Of a stretch of DNA of 64,000 bases, positions 9,465 through 17,647 are shown in pieces. The stretch comes from Rhodopseudomonas_A palustris_F (lineage in GTDB: Bacteria > Pseudomonadota > Alphaproteobacteria > Rhizobiales > Xanthobacteraceae): NCBI RefSeq assembly GCF_000013745.1, contig NC_007925.1:1364001-1428000 (forward strand), in the 5' to 3' direction. The notes beneath the pieces were generated by a model. That model saw nothing but the letters and a program-made list of their open reading frames with translations. It was not told the origin of the DNA and did not search any database. Within the stretch, counting starts at the first letter, position 1; each line of letters begins with the position of its first letter. The position numbers and the translations under genes are program-made.

Positions 9465-9776
9465 CTAGGCCGCGGCGGGTTTCAGCGGGCGGGCGCGTTG
9501 GATGCGTTCGCGTTCGCGCGGCGAATGCATCGCCTCCCACAGATCGCTGCGTCGCTGCACGTTGAGCCAGAACTCGGCGCTGTTGCCGAACACTTTAGCC
9601 AGGATCAGCGCGGTCGCGGCGGTCACCGTCCGGCGGTTGTTGCACAATTCGTTGACATGCTTGCGCTGCACGCCCATCGCCTCGGCCAAGCGGCCCTGGG
9701 TCAAACCGAGCGGCTCGATGAATTCGGCGACCAGGATCTCACCGACGCTCGCCGGCTTGCGTTTCGTCATCAGCAT
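9465..9776 (-). CDS. higA: HigA-type antitoxin, helix-turn-helix
   Basis: The antitoxin of a type II toxin-antitoxin pair; it neutralises the toxin and represses the operon. The 103-residue product uses an ATG at 9776 (MLMTKRKP...); an ATG at 9770 is nearly as good. An XRE-family helix-turn-helix fills residues about 15-75: EFIEPLGLTQGRLAEAMGV, then HVNELCNNRRTVTAATALILAKVFG, then SAEFWLNVQ, the classic HigA/VapI pattern. It lies 8 bp downstream of the toxin gene, matching the toxin-first order of higBA loci. Confidence 0.88.
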   Translation of the reverse strand: MLMTKRKPASVGEILVAEFIEPLGLTQGRLAEAMGVQRKHVNELCNNRRTVTAATALILAKVFGNSAEFWLNVQRRSDLWEAMHSPRERERIQRARPLKPAAA

Positions 9777-9784
9777 CGCGGGCC

Positions 9785-10081
9785 TCACCTGTAGCTGTGG
9801 TTGTCGAGATAGATATCGGTCGCTCTGCCGCGCCCGCCATCCCATCGAAACACCAGCCGCCATTGCTGGTTGACCCGGATCGAATGGAAATTCGCCAATT
9901 GGCCGCGCAGCTTTTCAAAATGGTTGCTGGGCGGCGCGCGCAAATCCTGATCGCTGGTCGCGTCGTCGATGATCTGCAGCTTGCGAAACAGCCGGTCTTG
10001 CAGATCGGCAGGAATGTTTCGGGACCGGACGTCGTCAACGAAAAAAGCACGCAGCCATTCGTATCGGAAACTGACGATCAT
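9785..10081 (-). CDS. higB: HigB-type RelE-fold toxin
   Basis: A 98-residue RelE/ParE-fold protein, expected to cleave mRNA on the ribosome. Family pattern: a start like MIVSFRYEWLRAFFVDD, a middle DQDLRAPPSNHFEKLRG, and a C-terminal half IRVNQQWRLVFRWDGG...IYLDNHSY. It precedes higA with an 8-bp gap. No partner other than HigA is visible. The locus sits between the transpeptidase and hemE, both of which read away from the PGC core genes, and looks like part of the accessory insertion between bchD and bchO. Confidence 0.88.
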   Translation of the reverse strand: MIVSFRYEWLRAFFVDDVRSRNIPADLQDRLFRKLQIIDDATSDQDLRAPPSNHFEKLRGQLANFHSIRVNQQWRLVFRWDGGRGRATDIYLDNHSYR

Positions 10082-10190
10082 TCGTCACCCCCGTCGCGAT
10101 TGAGTGAGTGTACCACTCTATGGGACATGTGCAAGAGCGCCGGCCCAGCGAAGCTTATCTCCTCGACGTGTCACAGCATGCCCGAAACGA

Positions 10191-10217
10191 AAATGGCCGG
10201 GCAGTGCCCGGCCATTT
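10191..10217. terminator. Hairpin behind hemE
   Basis: A perfect 11-bp GC-rich stem (AAATGGCCGGG with its complement) around a 5-nt loop lies 28 bp past the hemE stop, and ends in T residues in the hemE direction. It probably terminates hemE transcription before higB. The core resembles the GGCCGGG palindromes at 17.6-18.5 kb. Confidence 0.6.
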
Positions 10218-10244
10218 CCAATTGCGGTTGGGGAAGCGCTGCGC

Positions 10245-11291
10245 TCAGCCCTTGTAGTCGCGCACCCGCTTGATCATCTGCTCGACGTGAGCGATCGGGG
10301 TTTCCGGCTGGATGCCGTGGCCGAGGTTGAAGATGTGGCGGCCGCCGGAATAGCTGTTCAGCACGTCGTCGACCGCTTCGTCGAGCGCAGCACCGCCGGC
10401 GATCAGAACCAGCGGATCGAGATTGCCCTGCACCACGACCTTGCTTTGCACCTTCTCGCGAACGAAGGACGGCTCGGCGGTCCAATCGATCGACACGCCG
10501 TCGACGCCGGTGCGTTCGACGAACGCCGGCAGCATCGCGCCGGCGCCGCGCGGGAAGCCGATGATCTTGGCGCCCGGCTTGACCTTGCGCACGCCTTCGA
10601 CGATGCGGCGGGTCGGTTCGATCGACCAGCGCTCGAATTCGCGCGGCGGCAGCACGCCGGCCCAGGTGTCGAAGATCTGCAGCACTTCGGCGCCGGCGTC
10701 GAGCTGCGCCAACAGGTAGCTGATCGAGCTCTCGACCAGCACGTCGATGATTTTGGCGAACGCGCCGGGGTGCTGATAGGCCATGTTGCGCGCCGGGGCC
10801 TGATCCGGGGTGCCGTGGCCGGCGACCATATAGGTCGCCACCGTGAACGGCGAACCGCAGAAGCCGATCAGCGCCGTCTCGGCGGGGAGTTCGCGGCGCA
10901 CGATCTTCAGCGCGTCGAACACCGGCTGCAGCTTCGACAGGTCGATCGCCTTGGACAGCGTGCCGACCTTGTCCGGCGAGTCCAGCGGCTCCAGCCGCGG
11001 GCCTTCGCCGACCTCGAACCGCACCGCGCGGCCGAGCGCGTAGGGCACCACCAGAATGTCGGAGAAGATGATCGCGGCGTCGAAGCCGAAGCGGCGGATC
11101 GGCTGCAGCGTCACTTCGGCGGCGAATTCCGCGTTGAAGCACAGGTCGAGAAAGCCGCCTGCCTTGGCGCGAACCTCCCGGTACTCCGGTAGATAACGGC
11201 CGGCCTGACGCATCATCCACATCGGCGGCGAGGCCTGGCGATGACCGGAAAGCACTTCAATGAACGGTTTGGTTACGAGATTCTGTGTCAA
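10245..11291 (-). CDS. hemE: Uroporphyrinogen decarboxylase
   Basis: Converts uroporphyrinogen III to coproporphyrinogen III, upstream of both heme and bacteriochlorophyll. The 348-residue product has the family signature PMWMMRQAGRYLPEYR at about residues 23-38, the catalytic Asp in IIFSDILVVPYALG at about 76-89, GFCGSPFTVATYM at about 143, and the C-terminal HIFNLGHGI. It is divergent from the alpha/beta hydrolase gene over about 110 bp and is followed by a terminator-like hairpin. It is one of three common tetrapyrrole genes (with hemC and hemF) spread through this cluster; I cannot tell whether other copies exist elsewhere in the genome. Confidence 0.96.
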   Translation of the reverse strand: MTQNLVTKPFIEVLSGHRQASPPMWMMRQAGRYLPEYREVRAKAGGFLDLCFNAEFAAEVTLQPIRRFGFDAAIIFSDILVVPYALGRAVRFEVGEGPRLEPLDSPDKVGTLSKAIDLSKLQPVFDALKIVRRELPAETALIGFCGSPFTVATYMVAGHGTPDQAPARNMAYQHPGAFAKIIDVLVESSISYLLAQLDAGAEVLQIFDTWAGVLPPREFERWSIEPTRRIVEGVRKVKPGAKIIGFPRGAGAMLPAFVERTGVDGVSIDWTAEPSFVREKVQSKVVVQGNLDPLVLIAGGAALDEAVDDVLNSYSGGRHIFNLGHGIQPETPIAHVEQMIKRVRDYKG

Positions 11292-11404
11292 GAGATGGTT
11301 CCATTGTTGGTCGCCAAGCTTTCTCGACGGGTCTGATACACTGCCGACACCGTCTTGACCACGGCGAGATGCGGGCCAGATAGACTGAAACAGGAATTAC
11401 AAAG

Positions 11405-12355
11405 ATGAATGCAGTCGCACCCACCGTTGCCTTGCCCGTCGCGGGCAACGCCGTCAGCCTGCCCGCGCCGGTCTCCGGAGAGCGTCATGAGATCGATAGT
11501 TCAGCGGGAAAGCTGAGCTATTGGGCCGCGGCTCCCGACGCCGCCGCCGACCAAACGCCGCTGCTGCTGATTCACAGCATCAACGCCGCGGGTTCGGCCT
11601 ACGAGATCAAGCCGCTTTACGAGCACTACCGCACCATCCGCCCGGTCTATGCGATCGAGCTGCCGGGCTTTGGTCATACCTCGCGGGAAAACCGTCAATA
11701 CACAATTCGGATGATGACCGACGCGATCCTCGCCGTCACCGCTGAGATCGCCAAGACTTACGACGGGCCGATCGACGCCATCGCGCTGTCGCTGTCGTCG
11801 GAGTTTCTGGCGCGTGCGGCCAACGAGCGGCCGCAGGCCTATCGCAGCGTCGCGGTGATCAGCCCGACCGGCTTCGATACGCGCACGGTGCGCTGGATTC
11901 GCGGCTCGCGGGCGATTCCCTGGCTGCACAAGGCGTTCGAGCAGCCGTTGTGGAGCGAGGGCTTCTTTCGCCTGCTGACCGCCCGTCCGGTGATCGGCTG
12001 GTTTCTGAAGAAGACTTTCGGCTCCAACAATTACGACCGCGGGCTGCTCGACTACGACTATCTGACGACGCATCAGCCCGGCGCCCAGCACGCGCCGTAT
12101 TATTTCGTCTCCGGCTATCTGTTCGCCCAAGATGCGCTGGCGCTGTATCAGTCGCTGCCGATGCCGGCGTGGATGTCGCACGGCAGCCGCGGCGATTTCG
12201 TCGATTACGGCAACAAGACCACGGTCGAAGGCCGGCCGAACTGGACCGTCACGGTCTATCAGACCGGGGCGATGCCGCATTTCGAGCTGCCCGACGCCTT
12301 CATCCGCGACTATGATGCATTCCTCGCCGGGGTGGCCCAGCCGCATGTGCCGTAG
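11405..12355 (+). CDS. Alpha/beta hydrolase-fold protein next to bchO
   Basis: A 316-residue alpha/beta-hydrolase fold protein: LLLIHSINAAGSAYEIKPL gives the oxyanion-side HG-like turn, ELPGFGHTS follows, and the expected nucleophile elbow reads IALSLSSEFLAR. The usual G-x-S-x-G is replaced by A-L-S-L-S, so it may be non-catalytic or atypical. It ends 12 bp before bchO and reads in the same direction, so a shared role in pigment synthesis is plausible but inferred. There is no signal peptide. The start is the ATG at 11405, with only a weak ribosome site. Confidence 0.75.
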   Translation: MNAVAPTVALPVAGNAVSLPAPVSGERHEIDSSAGKLSYWAAAPDAAADQTPLLLIHSINAAGSAYEIKPLYEHYRTIRPVYAIELPGFGHTSRENRQYTIRMMTDAILAVTAEIAKTYDGPIDAIALSLSSEFLARAANERPQAYRSVAVISPTGFDTRTVRWIRGSRAIPWLHKAFEQPLWSEGFFRLLTARPVIGWFLKKTFGSNNYDRGLLDYDYLTTHQPGAQHAPYYFVSGYLFAQDALALYQSLPMPAWMSHGSRGDFVDYGNKTTVEGRPNWTVTVYQTGAMPHFELPDAFIRDYDAFLAGVAQPHVP

Positions 12356-12367
12356 CAAATAGCGCCG

Positions 12368-13282
12368 ATGTCCGATCTGGTCTGGAGCAGGGACGGCAGC
12401 GACTGGCCGCATCGCGAGGCCAGCGAGTTCGTGGCGGCCGCCGGCATCCGCTGGCACGTGCAACGCATGAACCGCGCCGGCGCCGATGCGCCGGCGATCC
12501 TGCTGGTGCACGGCACCGGCGCGGCGTCGCATTCCTGGCGCGGGCTGATGCCGATCCTGGCGCAGCATTTCAGCGTGATCGCGCCGGACCTGCCCGGCCA
12601 CGGCTTCACCGAGGCGCCGCTGGCGCATCGGCTGTCGCTGCCCGGGATGGCAGCGGATCTCGCCGCCCTGCTGCGGGTGCTCGACGTCGCGCCGCAGGTG
12701 GTGGTCGGGCATTCCGCCGGCGCCGCGATCCTGGCGCGGATGTGCCTCGACGGCAAAATCGCCCCGGATCTGTTGGTCAGCCTCAACGGCGCCTTTCTGC
12801 CGTATGGCGGGCATGCCGCGAACCTGTTCTCGCCGTTGGCGAAGATGCTGGTGCTCAATCCGTTCGTGCCGCGCATCTTCGCCTGGCAGGCGGCGGTGCC
12901 GGGCTCGGTCGAGCGTCTGATCGGCAACACCGGCTCGCAGCTGGAGCCGGCCGGTATCGCGCTGTATGGCAAGCTGGTGCGCAGCCCGGCGCACGTCGCC
13001 GCGGCGTTGCGGATGATGGCCAATTGGCAGCTCGAGCCGCTGCTGCAGGCGTTGCCGGGGTTGAAAACCAAGCTGGTTCTCGTGACAGCGGACCGCGACC
13101 GGGCGATTTCGCCCGCCGAGGCGGTTCGGTTGAAGCAGATCTATCCCCCGGCCGTGATCGAAAATCTAAGCGGTCTCGGGCACTTAGCGCACGAAGAGCA
13201 GCCCCGATTGGTGGCTGATCTGATCCTGAGATACGCGGTGCAAGCGGCTCAGCCCGGCGATAACGCGCTAACTGTGTCATGA
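12368..13282 (+). CDS. bchO: BchO, alpha/beta-hydrolase magnesium chelatase accessory protein
   Basis: BchO is an alpha/beta hydrolase-like protein found with bchI and bchD in most purple-bacterial clusters; its exact role near Mg chelatase is unproven. The 304-residue product shows LLVHGTGAASHSWRG at about residues 45-59, PDLPGHGFTEAP, and the nucleophile elbow VVGHSAGAAILARM at about 115, with the late His in LSGLGHLAHEE. It is separated from bchID by almost 8 kb of other genes. Its last codons overlap the first PpsR box of the crtI promoter. Confidence 0.88.
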   Translation: MSDLVWSRDGSDWPHREASEFVAAAGIRWHVQRMNRAGADAPAILLVHGTGAASHSWRGLMPILAQHFSVIAPDLPGHGFTEAPLAHRLSLPGMAADLAALLRVLDVAPQVVVGHSAGAAILARMCLDGKIAPDLLVSLNGAFLPYGGHAANLFSPLAKMLVLNPFVPRIFAWQAAVPGSVERLIGNTGSQLEPAGIALYGKLVRSPAHVAAALRMMANWQLEPLLQALPGLKTKLVLVTADRDRAISPAEAVRLKQIYPPAVIENLSGLGHLAHEEQPRLVADLILRYAVQAAQPGDNALTVS

Positions 13283-13327
13283 AAATCTTACACTGATGGG
13301 CTGGAAAACTGTCAAGAAACAGTTACA
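13275..13327 (+). promoter_or_regulatory. Two PpsR (CrtJ) boxes before crtI
   Basis: Two perfect TGT-N12-ACA palindromes lie at 13275-13292 and 13310-13327, with centres 35 bp apart, directly ahead of crtI. TGT-N12-ACA is the established operator of PpsR/CrtJ, which represses carotenoid and bacteriochlorophyll genes. The first box overlaps the end of bchO. Paired boxes with this kind of spacing suit cooperative binding of two PpsR oligomers over the crtIB promoter. Confidence 0.85.
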
Positions 13328-13335
13328 CTGCTCGG

Positions 13336-14871
13336 ATGCTCGACCCAGGTTCCAGGCCCACCCCACCCATGCGCAATGATCATCAACCCCATGCGGTGGT
13401 GATCGGATCCGGATTCGGCGGCCTCGCCGCCGCGGTCCGATTAGGCGCCAAAGGCTACCGCGTCACCGTGCTGGAAAAGCTCGATGCGCCCGGCGGCCGC
13501 GCCTACGTCTTCAAGCAGGACGGCTTCACCTTCGACGCCGGCCCGACCATCGTCACGGCGCCCTATCTGTTCGAAGAATTGTGGAAGCTGTGCGGCAAGA
13601 AGCTGTCCGACGACGTCACGCTGAAGCCGATCTCGCCGTTCTACCGGATCCGTTTCAACGACGGCACCTGCTTCGATTATTCCGACGACAAGGCGGACGT
13701 GCTGCGGCAGATCGCGCAGCTCTGCCCGGACGACGTTCCGGCCTATGATCGCTTCATGAAGGCCTCCGAGGCGATCTTCAAGGTCGGCTTCGAACAGCTT
13801 GGCGACATGCCGTTCAACAACTTCACCGACATGGTGAAAATCGCCCCCGACATGATCAAGCTGGAGAGCTATCGCAGCGTCTACGGCTTGGTCTCGAAAT
13901 ATTTCCGCGACCCTAAGCTGCGCGTGGTGTTCTCGTTCCATCCGTTGCTGGTCGGCGGCAATCCGTTCAACGCCACCTCGGTGTATTGCCTGATCACCTT
14001 CCTGGAGAAGCACTGGGGCGTGCATTTCGCGATGGGCGGCACCGGCAAGCTCGCCGAAGGCCTGGTCAAGCTGATCCTCGGCCAGGGCAATATTGTCCGC
14101 TATAATCAGGACGTCCGCGAGATCATGGTCGAGAACGGCGCCGCGACCGGCGTGCGGCTCGCCTCCGGCGAGGTGCTCGCCGCCGACATCGTGGTGTCGA
14201 ACGCCGATTCGGCCTGGACCTATCGCTATCTGCTGCCGGCCGCGGTGCGCTCGCGCTGGACCGATCGCAAGATCGAGAAGGCGCGCTACTCGATGAGCCT
14301 GTTCCTTTGGTACTTCGGCACCAAGAAGCAGTACCCCGACGTCAAGCACCACACCATCATGCTGGGGCCGCGCTACAAGGAGCTGGTCACCGACATCTTC
14401 AAGCGCAAGATCTGCGCCGACGATTTCAGCCTGTATCTGCACCGCCCGACCGCGACCGATCCGTCGCTGGCGCCGGAGGGCTGCGATACGTTCTACGTCT
14501 TGTCGCCGGTGCCGCATATGGACAGCGGCATCAATTGGCCGGCCAAGGCGGAAAGCTATCGCAAGCTGATCGCCAAGGAGCTCGGCGCCACCATCCTGCC
14601 GGATCTGGAAAACCAGGTGGTGAGTTCACGGATGCTGACGCCGCAGGATTTCCAGGACCGGCTGTCCTCGTTCCGCGGCGCCGCCTTCGGCCTCGAGCCG
14701 ATCCTGACCCAGTCGGCCTGGTTCAGGCCGCACAACAAGAGCGAAGACATCGATCGATTGTATCTCGTCGGCGCCGGAACGCATCCCGGCGCCGGGCTAC
14801 CCGGTGTGCTGTCGTCGGCGCGGGTGCTCGATGCGCTGATCCCCGACGCCCACACCCTGGTGAAATCATGA
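13336..14871 (+). CDS. crtI: Phytoene desaturase
   Basis: FAD-dependent desaturation of phytoene, most likely four steps to lycopene as in the spirilloxanthin pathway. The 511-residue product has the N-terminal dinucleotide site VVIGSGFGGLAAAVRLGAKG at about residues 22-41, LDAPGGRAYVF, and the C-terminal carotenoid oxidase signature region LVGAGTHPGAGLPGVLSSARV at about 475-495. The start may be the ATG at 13336 or at 13369 (MRNDHQP); the second is further from the repressor box and leaves the FAD motif at the usual distance. The stop overlaps crtB (ATGA). Confidence 0.96.
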   Translation: MLDPGSRPTPPMRNDHQPHAVVIGSGFGGLAAAVRLGAKGYRVTVLEKLDAPGGRAYVFKQDGFTFDAGPTIVTAPYLFEELWKLCGKKLSDDVTLKPISPFYRIRFNDGTCFDYSDDKADVLRQIAQLCPDDVPAYDRFMKASEAIFKVGFEQLGDMPFNNFTDMVKIAPDMIKLESYRSVYGLVSKYFRDPKLRVVFSFHPLLVGGNPFNATSVYCLITFLEKHWGVHFAMGGTGKLAEGLVKLILGQGNIVRYNQDVREIMVENGAATGVRLASGEVLAADIVVSNADSAWTYRYLLPAAVRSRWTDRKIEKARYSMSLFLWYFGTKKQYPDVKHHTIMLGPRYKELVTDIFKRKICADDFSLYLHRPTATDPSLAPEGCDTFYVLSPVPHMDSGINWPAKAESYRKLIAKELGATILPDLENQVVSSRMLTPQDFQDRLSSFRGAAFGLEPILTQSAWFRPHNKSEDIDRLYLVGAGTHPGAGLPGVLSSARVLDALIPDAHTLVKS

Positions 14872-15914
14872 GCACGCAATCCGATCTCGCCGCCTGCCGC
14901 GAAATGCTGAAGGAAGGCTCGCGCACCTTCCACGCCGCCTCCCTGGTGCTGCCGCGGCGGATCAGCGATCCGGCGGTCGCGCTGTACGCGTTCTGCCGCG
15001 TCGCCGACGACGCGGTGGATCTCGGCGTCGATCGCGCCGCCGCCGTCGAATTGCTGAAGGACCGGCTCGACCGCATCTGCCGCGGCCTGCCGATGCCGTA
15101 CCCGTCCGACCGGGCGTTTGCCGACGTGGTGGCGCGCTACGCCATTCCCGACGCCATTCCGGCCGCGCTGATCGAGGGCCTGGCCTGGGACGCCGAGGGC
15201 CGTCGCTACGAGACGCTGTCCGATCTGTATGGCTACGCCGCCCGCGTCGCCGGCACCGTCGGGGTGATGATGACGCTGGTGATGGGCCAGCGCTCGCCCG
15301 ACATTGTCGCGCGCGCCTGCGATCTCGGCTGCGCCATGCAGCTCACCAACATCGCCCGCGACGTCGGCGAGGACGCCCGCGCCGGCCGGCTGTATCTGCC
15401 GCTGTCCTGGATGCGCGAGGCCGGCCTCGATCCGGAGCAGTGGCTGCAAAACCCGGTGTTCAATTCGCAGATCGCCTCCATCGTCAAGCGGCTGATCGAC
15501 ACCGCCGACGCATTGTACGACCGTGCCACCTTCGGCATCGAGAATCTGCCGCGCGCCTGCCGCCCGGGGATCTTCGCCGCGCGCGCGCTGTATGCCGAGA
15601 TCGGCCGCGAGGTCGAACGGTCGGGGCTGGATTCGGTGTCGAGCCGCGCCGTGGTCTCGACCGGCCGCAAGCTTGCCGTGCTGGCCAGGATGCTGGCGTT
15701 CAGCGAGACCGAATGGGCCCCGGCCAAGGATCTGCCGGCGCGGTTCGGCGACATGGCCGAGACCCGCTTCCTGATCGACGCCATCATCGCCACGCCGCTG
15801 CGCGACACCCCGGTGGTGCCGCAGCAAAAGCCGATCGAGAACAAGGTGGCCTGGCTGGTCGATCTGTTCTCCAGGCTGGAACGCCGCGACCAGCTGGCGC
15901 GTAGCCGGGCGTAA
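14868..15914 (+). CDS. crtB: Phytoene synthase
   Basis: Head-to-head condensation of two geranylgeranyl diphosphates to phytoene. The 348-residue product carries the first aspartate motif DDAVDL at about residue 45 and the second, NIARDVGEDARAGRLYLP, at about 160, both characteristic of squalene/phytoene synthases. Its start overlaps the crtI stop by 4 bp, so the two enzymes are co-translated from the PpsR-controlled promoter. crtE, which makes the substrate, lies 25 kb away at 40430. Confidence 0.96.
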   Translation: MSTQSDLAACREMLKEGSRTFHAASLVLPRRISDPAVALYAFCRVADDAVDLGVDRAAAVELLKDRLDRICRGLPMPYPSDRAFADVVARYAIPDAIPAALIEGLAWDAEGRRYETLSDLYGYAARVAGTVGVMMTLVMGQRSPDIVARACDLGCAMQLTNIARDVGEDARAGRLYLPLSWMREAGLDPEQWLQNPVFNSQIASIVKRLIDTADALYDRATFGIENLPRACRPGIFAARALYAEIGREVERSGLDSVSSRAVVSTGRKLAVLARMLAFSETEWAPAKDLPARFGDMAETRFLIDAIIATPLRDTPVVPQQKPIENKVAWLVDLFSRLERRDQLARSRA

Positions 15915-15937
15915 GCTATTCTCGTTCAAGACCTCGT

Positions 15938-16080
15938 GTCCCGGACGAGCTGCAGCGTTCTTCACGCTGCAGCGCAGATCCGGGACCGTTCCAAATACCG
16001 CGTTCCGTAACGGCCCCGGATCTGCAGCGCACCACGCCGCAAATGCGGCGCGTTGCGCTGCGTCCGGGGCACGGCGTCAC
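15938..16080. repeat. GC-rich palindromic intergenic repeat (family A, TGTCCCGGAC type)
   Basis: A non-coding unit built of self-complementary halves: TGTCCCGGACGAGCTGCAGC, then CCGGGACCG, and a mirrored half ending GCGTCCGGGGCACGG. Related units occur at 28083, 29846 and, as a tandem array, at 37161. All are intergenic, which fits a REP/BIME-like family dispersed in this genome. Confidence 0.75.
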
Positions 16081-16189
16081 ATCGGCCGCCCATCTGCTTC
16101 CTTGCCACCCATTCGCAAAAACGCTCGAAGCCGGCTTGCGGCCGTGATACCGATGGGGCTCTTGGTGCCGTCCAGCCGAAGAGTTGCCG

Positions 16190-17104
16190 ATGACCATCGA
16201 CACCGATCTCCGCGCCGAGATCCCTCACGCCCCCCGCAGCGAGGCCGAGCAACACCGCGCCCGCGCCAAAGCCTGGTTCGAATCCTTGCGCGACAGGATC
16301 TGCTCCGAGGTCGAGGCGCTGGAGCGCGAGGCGCCGGCGGCGCTGTTTCCCGGCGAACCGGCGCGTTTCACCTACAAGCCGTGGCAGCGCCAGACCGGGC
16401 AGGGCGGCGGCGTCGGCGGCTTTCTCTCCGGCGGCCGGCTGTTCGAAAAAATCGGCATCCACACCTCCTCGGCCAACGGCCGGCTGACCCCGGAGATGGC
16501 CAAGACCTTGCCCGGCGACGGCGTCTCGCTTAACTACGTCTCCAGCAGCATCAGCCTGATCATGCATCCGCGCAGTCCCCGCGTGCCAACCGTGCACATG
16601 AACACCCGCTTCCTCGCGACCTCGCAGGGCTGGTTCGGCGGCGGCGCGGATCTGACGCCGATGCTGGCCGAGCAGCGCCGTGCCGACGCCGAGGACTGCG
16701 TGACCTTTCACGCCGCCATGCAGCGCGCCTGCGACGCCCATGATCCGGGCTACTACGCGAAATTCAAACCGTGGGCGGACAGCTACTTCTTCCTGCCGCA
16801 TCGCGGCACCGCGCGCGGCGTCGGCGGCATTTTCTACGATCATCTCAACAGCGGCGATTTCGAACGCGACTTCGCCTTCACCCGCGAGGTCGGCCTGGCG
16901 CTGCTCGAGGTCTATCCGAAAATCGTCCGCAAGCGGATGCAGGAGCCGTGGAGCGACGCCGAGCGCGCGCAGCAGCTCGCCTGCCGCGGGCTCTATGTCG
17001 AATTCAATCTGCTGTACGACAAAGGCACGATGTTCGGTCTGCAGACCGGCGGCAATATCGAGACCATCTTGAGTTCGATGCCGCCCTTGGTGAGCTGGGG
17101 GTAG
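16190..17104 (+). CDS. hemF: Oxygen-dependent coproporphyrinogen III oxidase
   Basis: Uses O2 to decarboxylate two propionates of coproporphyrinogen III, giving protoporphyrinogen IX. The 304-residue product starts at the ATG at 16190 and has the HemF hallmarks VPTVHMNTRFL at about residue 124, WFGGGADLTPM at about 144, YFFLPHRGTARGVGGIFYDHL at about 199, and the C-terminal FGLQTGGNIETILSSMPP. It is the aerobic enzyme; the anaerobic hemN type is not in this window. It stands alone between repeat elements. Its presence beside crtIB suggests pigment synthesis under at least partly aerobic conditions. Confidence 0.96.
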   Translation: MTIDTDLRAEIPHAPRSEAEQHRARAKAWFESLRDRICSEVEALEREAPAALFPGEPARFTYKPWQRQTGQGGGVGGFLSGGRLFEKIGIHTSSANGRLTPEMAKTLPGDGVSLNYVSSSISLIMHPRSPRVPTVHMNTRFLATSQGWFGGGADLTPMLAEQRRADAEDCVTFHAAMQRACDAHDPGYYAKFKPWADSYFFLPHRGTARGVGGIFYDHLNSGDFERDFAFTREVGLALLEVYPKIVRKRMQEPWSDAERAQQLACRGLYVEFNLLYDKGTMFGLQTGGNIETILSSMPPLVSWG

Positions 17105-17150
17105 GGCCTGGTCCTTTCGAGTTGGATTGATGCGTTTCGATATCTGTATG

Positions 17151-17268
17151 CCGTCATCCCGGGGCACGAGCAGCGACAGCTGCGAGTGAGCCCGGGATCC
17201 ATAACCCCTGCAGGGGATATGGATTCCGGACTTGCTCGTTCTTACGAACTCGCAATCCGGAATGACGA
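17151..17268. repeat. Imperfect palindromic intergenic repeat
   Basis: A non-coding unit flanked by CCGTCATCCCGGGGCACGAG at the left and CAATCCGGAATGACGAC at the right, with internal complementary segments. It resembles palindromic repeats commonly scattered in Bradyrhizobium-type genomes. No gene is visible between hemF and the small membrane gene at 17353. Confidence 0.55.
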
Positions 17269-17352
17269 CTGCATTTGGGTTGGATGCTTCAATCCCAACC
17301 GATATGTTCTAGGAGCTGTGTGCGAGCGATTAGCCCCGATCGAGGACGCCTG

Positions 17353-17493
17353 ATGGAGGATTACTTCGGACTGATCGAGCTGGCCGTGGTGTTCGTCGGC
17401 CTGATCGTCGGCGGAGCGGTGCTGTCGGCGCAGGGCCGCCGCCTCGACCGCCAACGCGCGGCGCGCGACAAGCATCGCGGCGACGCGCCATGA
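17353..17493 (+). CDS. Tiny single-span membrane protein, upstream member of a tandem pair
   Basis: A 46-residue frame starting MEDYFGLIEL at the ATG at 17353, with GAGG 10 bp upstream. Residues about 5-27 form one hydrophobic helix (a short acidic N-terminus, then a valine/isoleucine/leucine-rich segment). The rest is a basic tail, QGRRLDRQRAARDKHRG. It overlaps the next gene by 4 bp (ATGA). The tail resembles that of the neighbour, so the pair looks like a diverged duplication. The expected topology is N-out or N-in with the basic tail cytoplasmic. Function unknown; the size and shape fit small accessory subunits or regulators of membrane complexes. Confidence 0.6.
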   Translation: MEDYFGLIELAVVFVGLIVGGAVLSAQGRRLDRQRAARDKHRGDAP

Positions 17494-17636
17494 CCAGCGA
17501 GAGCTCGTTCAACTATTTCGAATTCATTCTTCTCGCGATGTTCGTCGCCGCCTGGTTGATTCTCGAATGGCAGGGCAAACGCCTCGACAAAAAGCGCGAG
17601 GCGGAGAAGGCGAAGCGAGAGAGCGAAAAGCGGTAG
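17490..17636 (+). CDS. Tiny single-span membrane protein, downstream member of a tandem pair
   Basis: A 48-residue frame, MTSESSFNYFEF..., whose ATG overlaps the stop of the preceding gene. One membrane helix lies at about residues 8-27 (FEFILLAMFVAAWLILEW), followed by QGKRLDKKREAEKAKRESEKR, a highly charged, lysine-rich tail. The Q-G-[KR]-R-L-D-[KR] junction is shared with the upstream protein. No known family comes to mind. The translational coupling and duplicated architecture argue that it is a real gene despite its size. Confidence 0.6.
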   Translation: MTSESSFNYFEFILLAMFVAAWLILEWQGKRLDKKREAEKAKRESEKR

Positions 17637-17647
17637 CGTCTCGTTGC

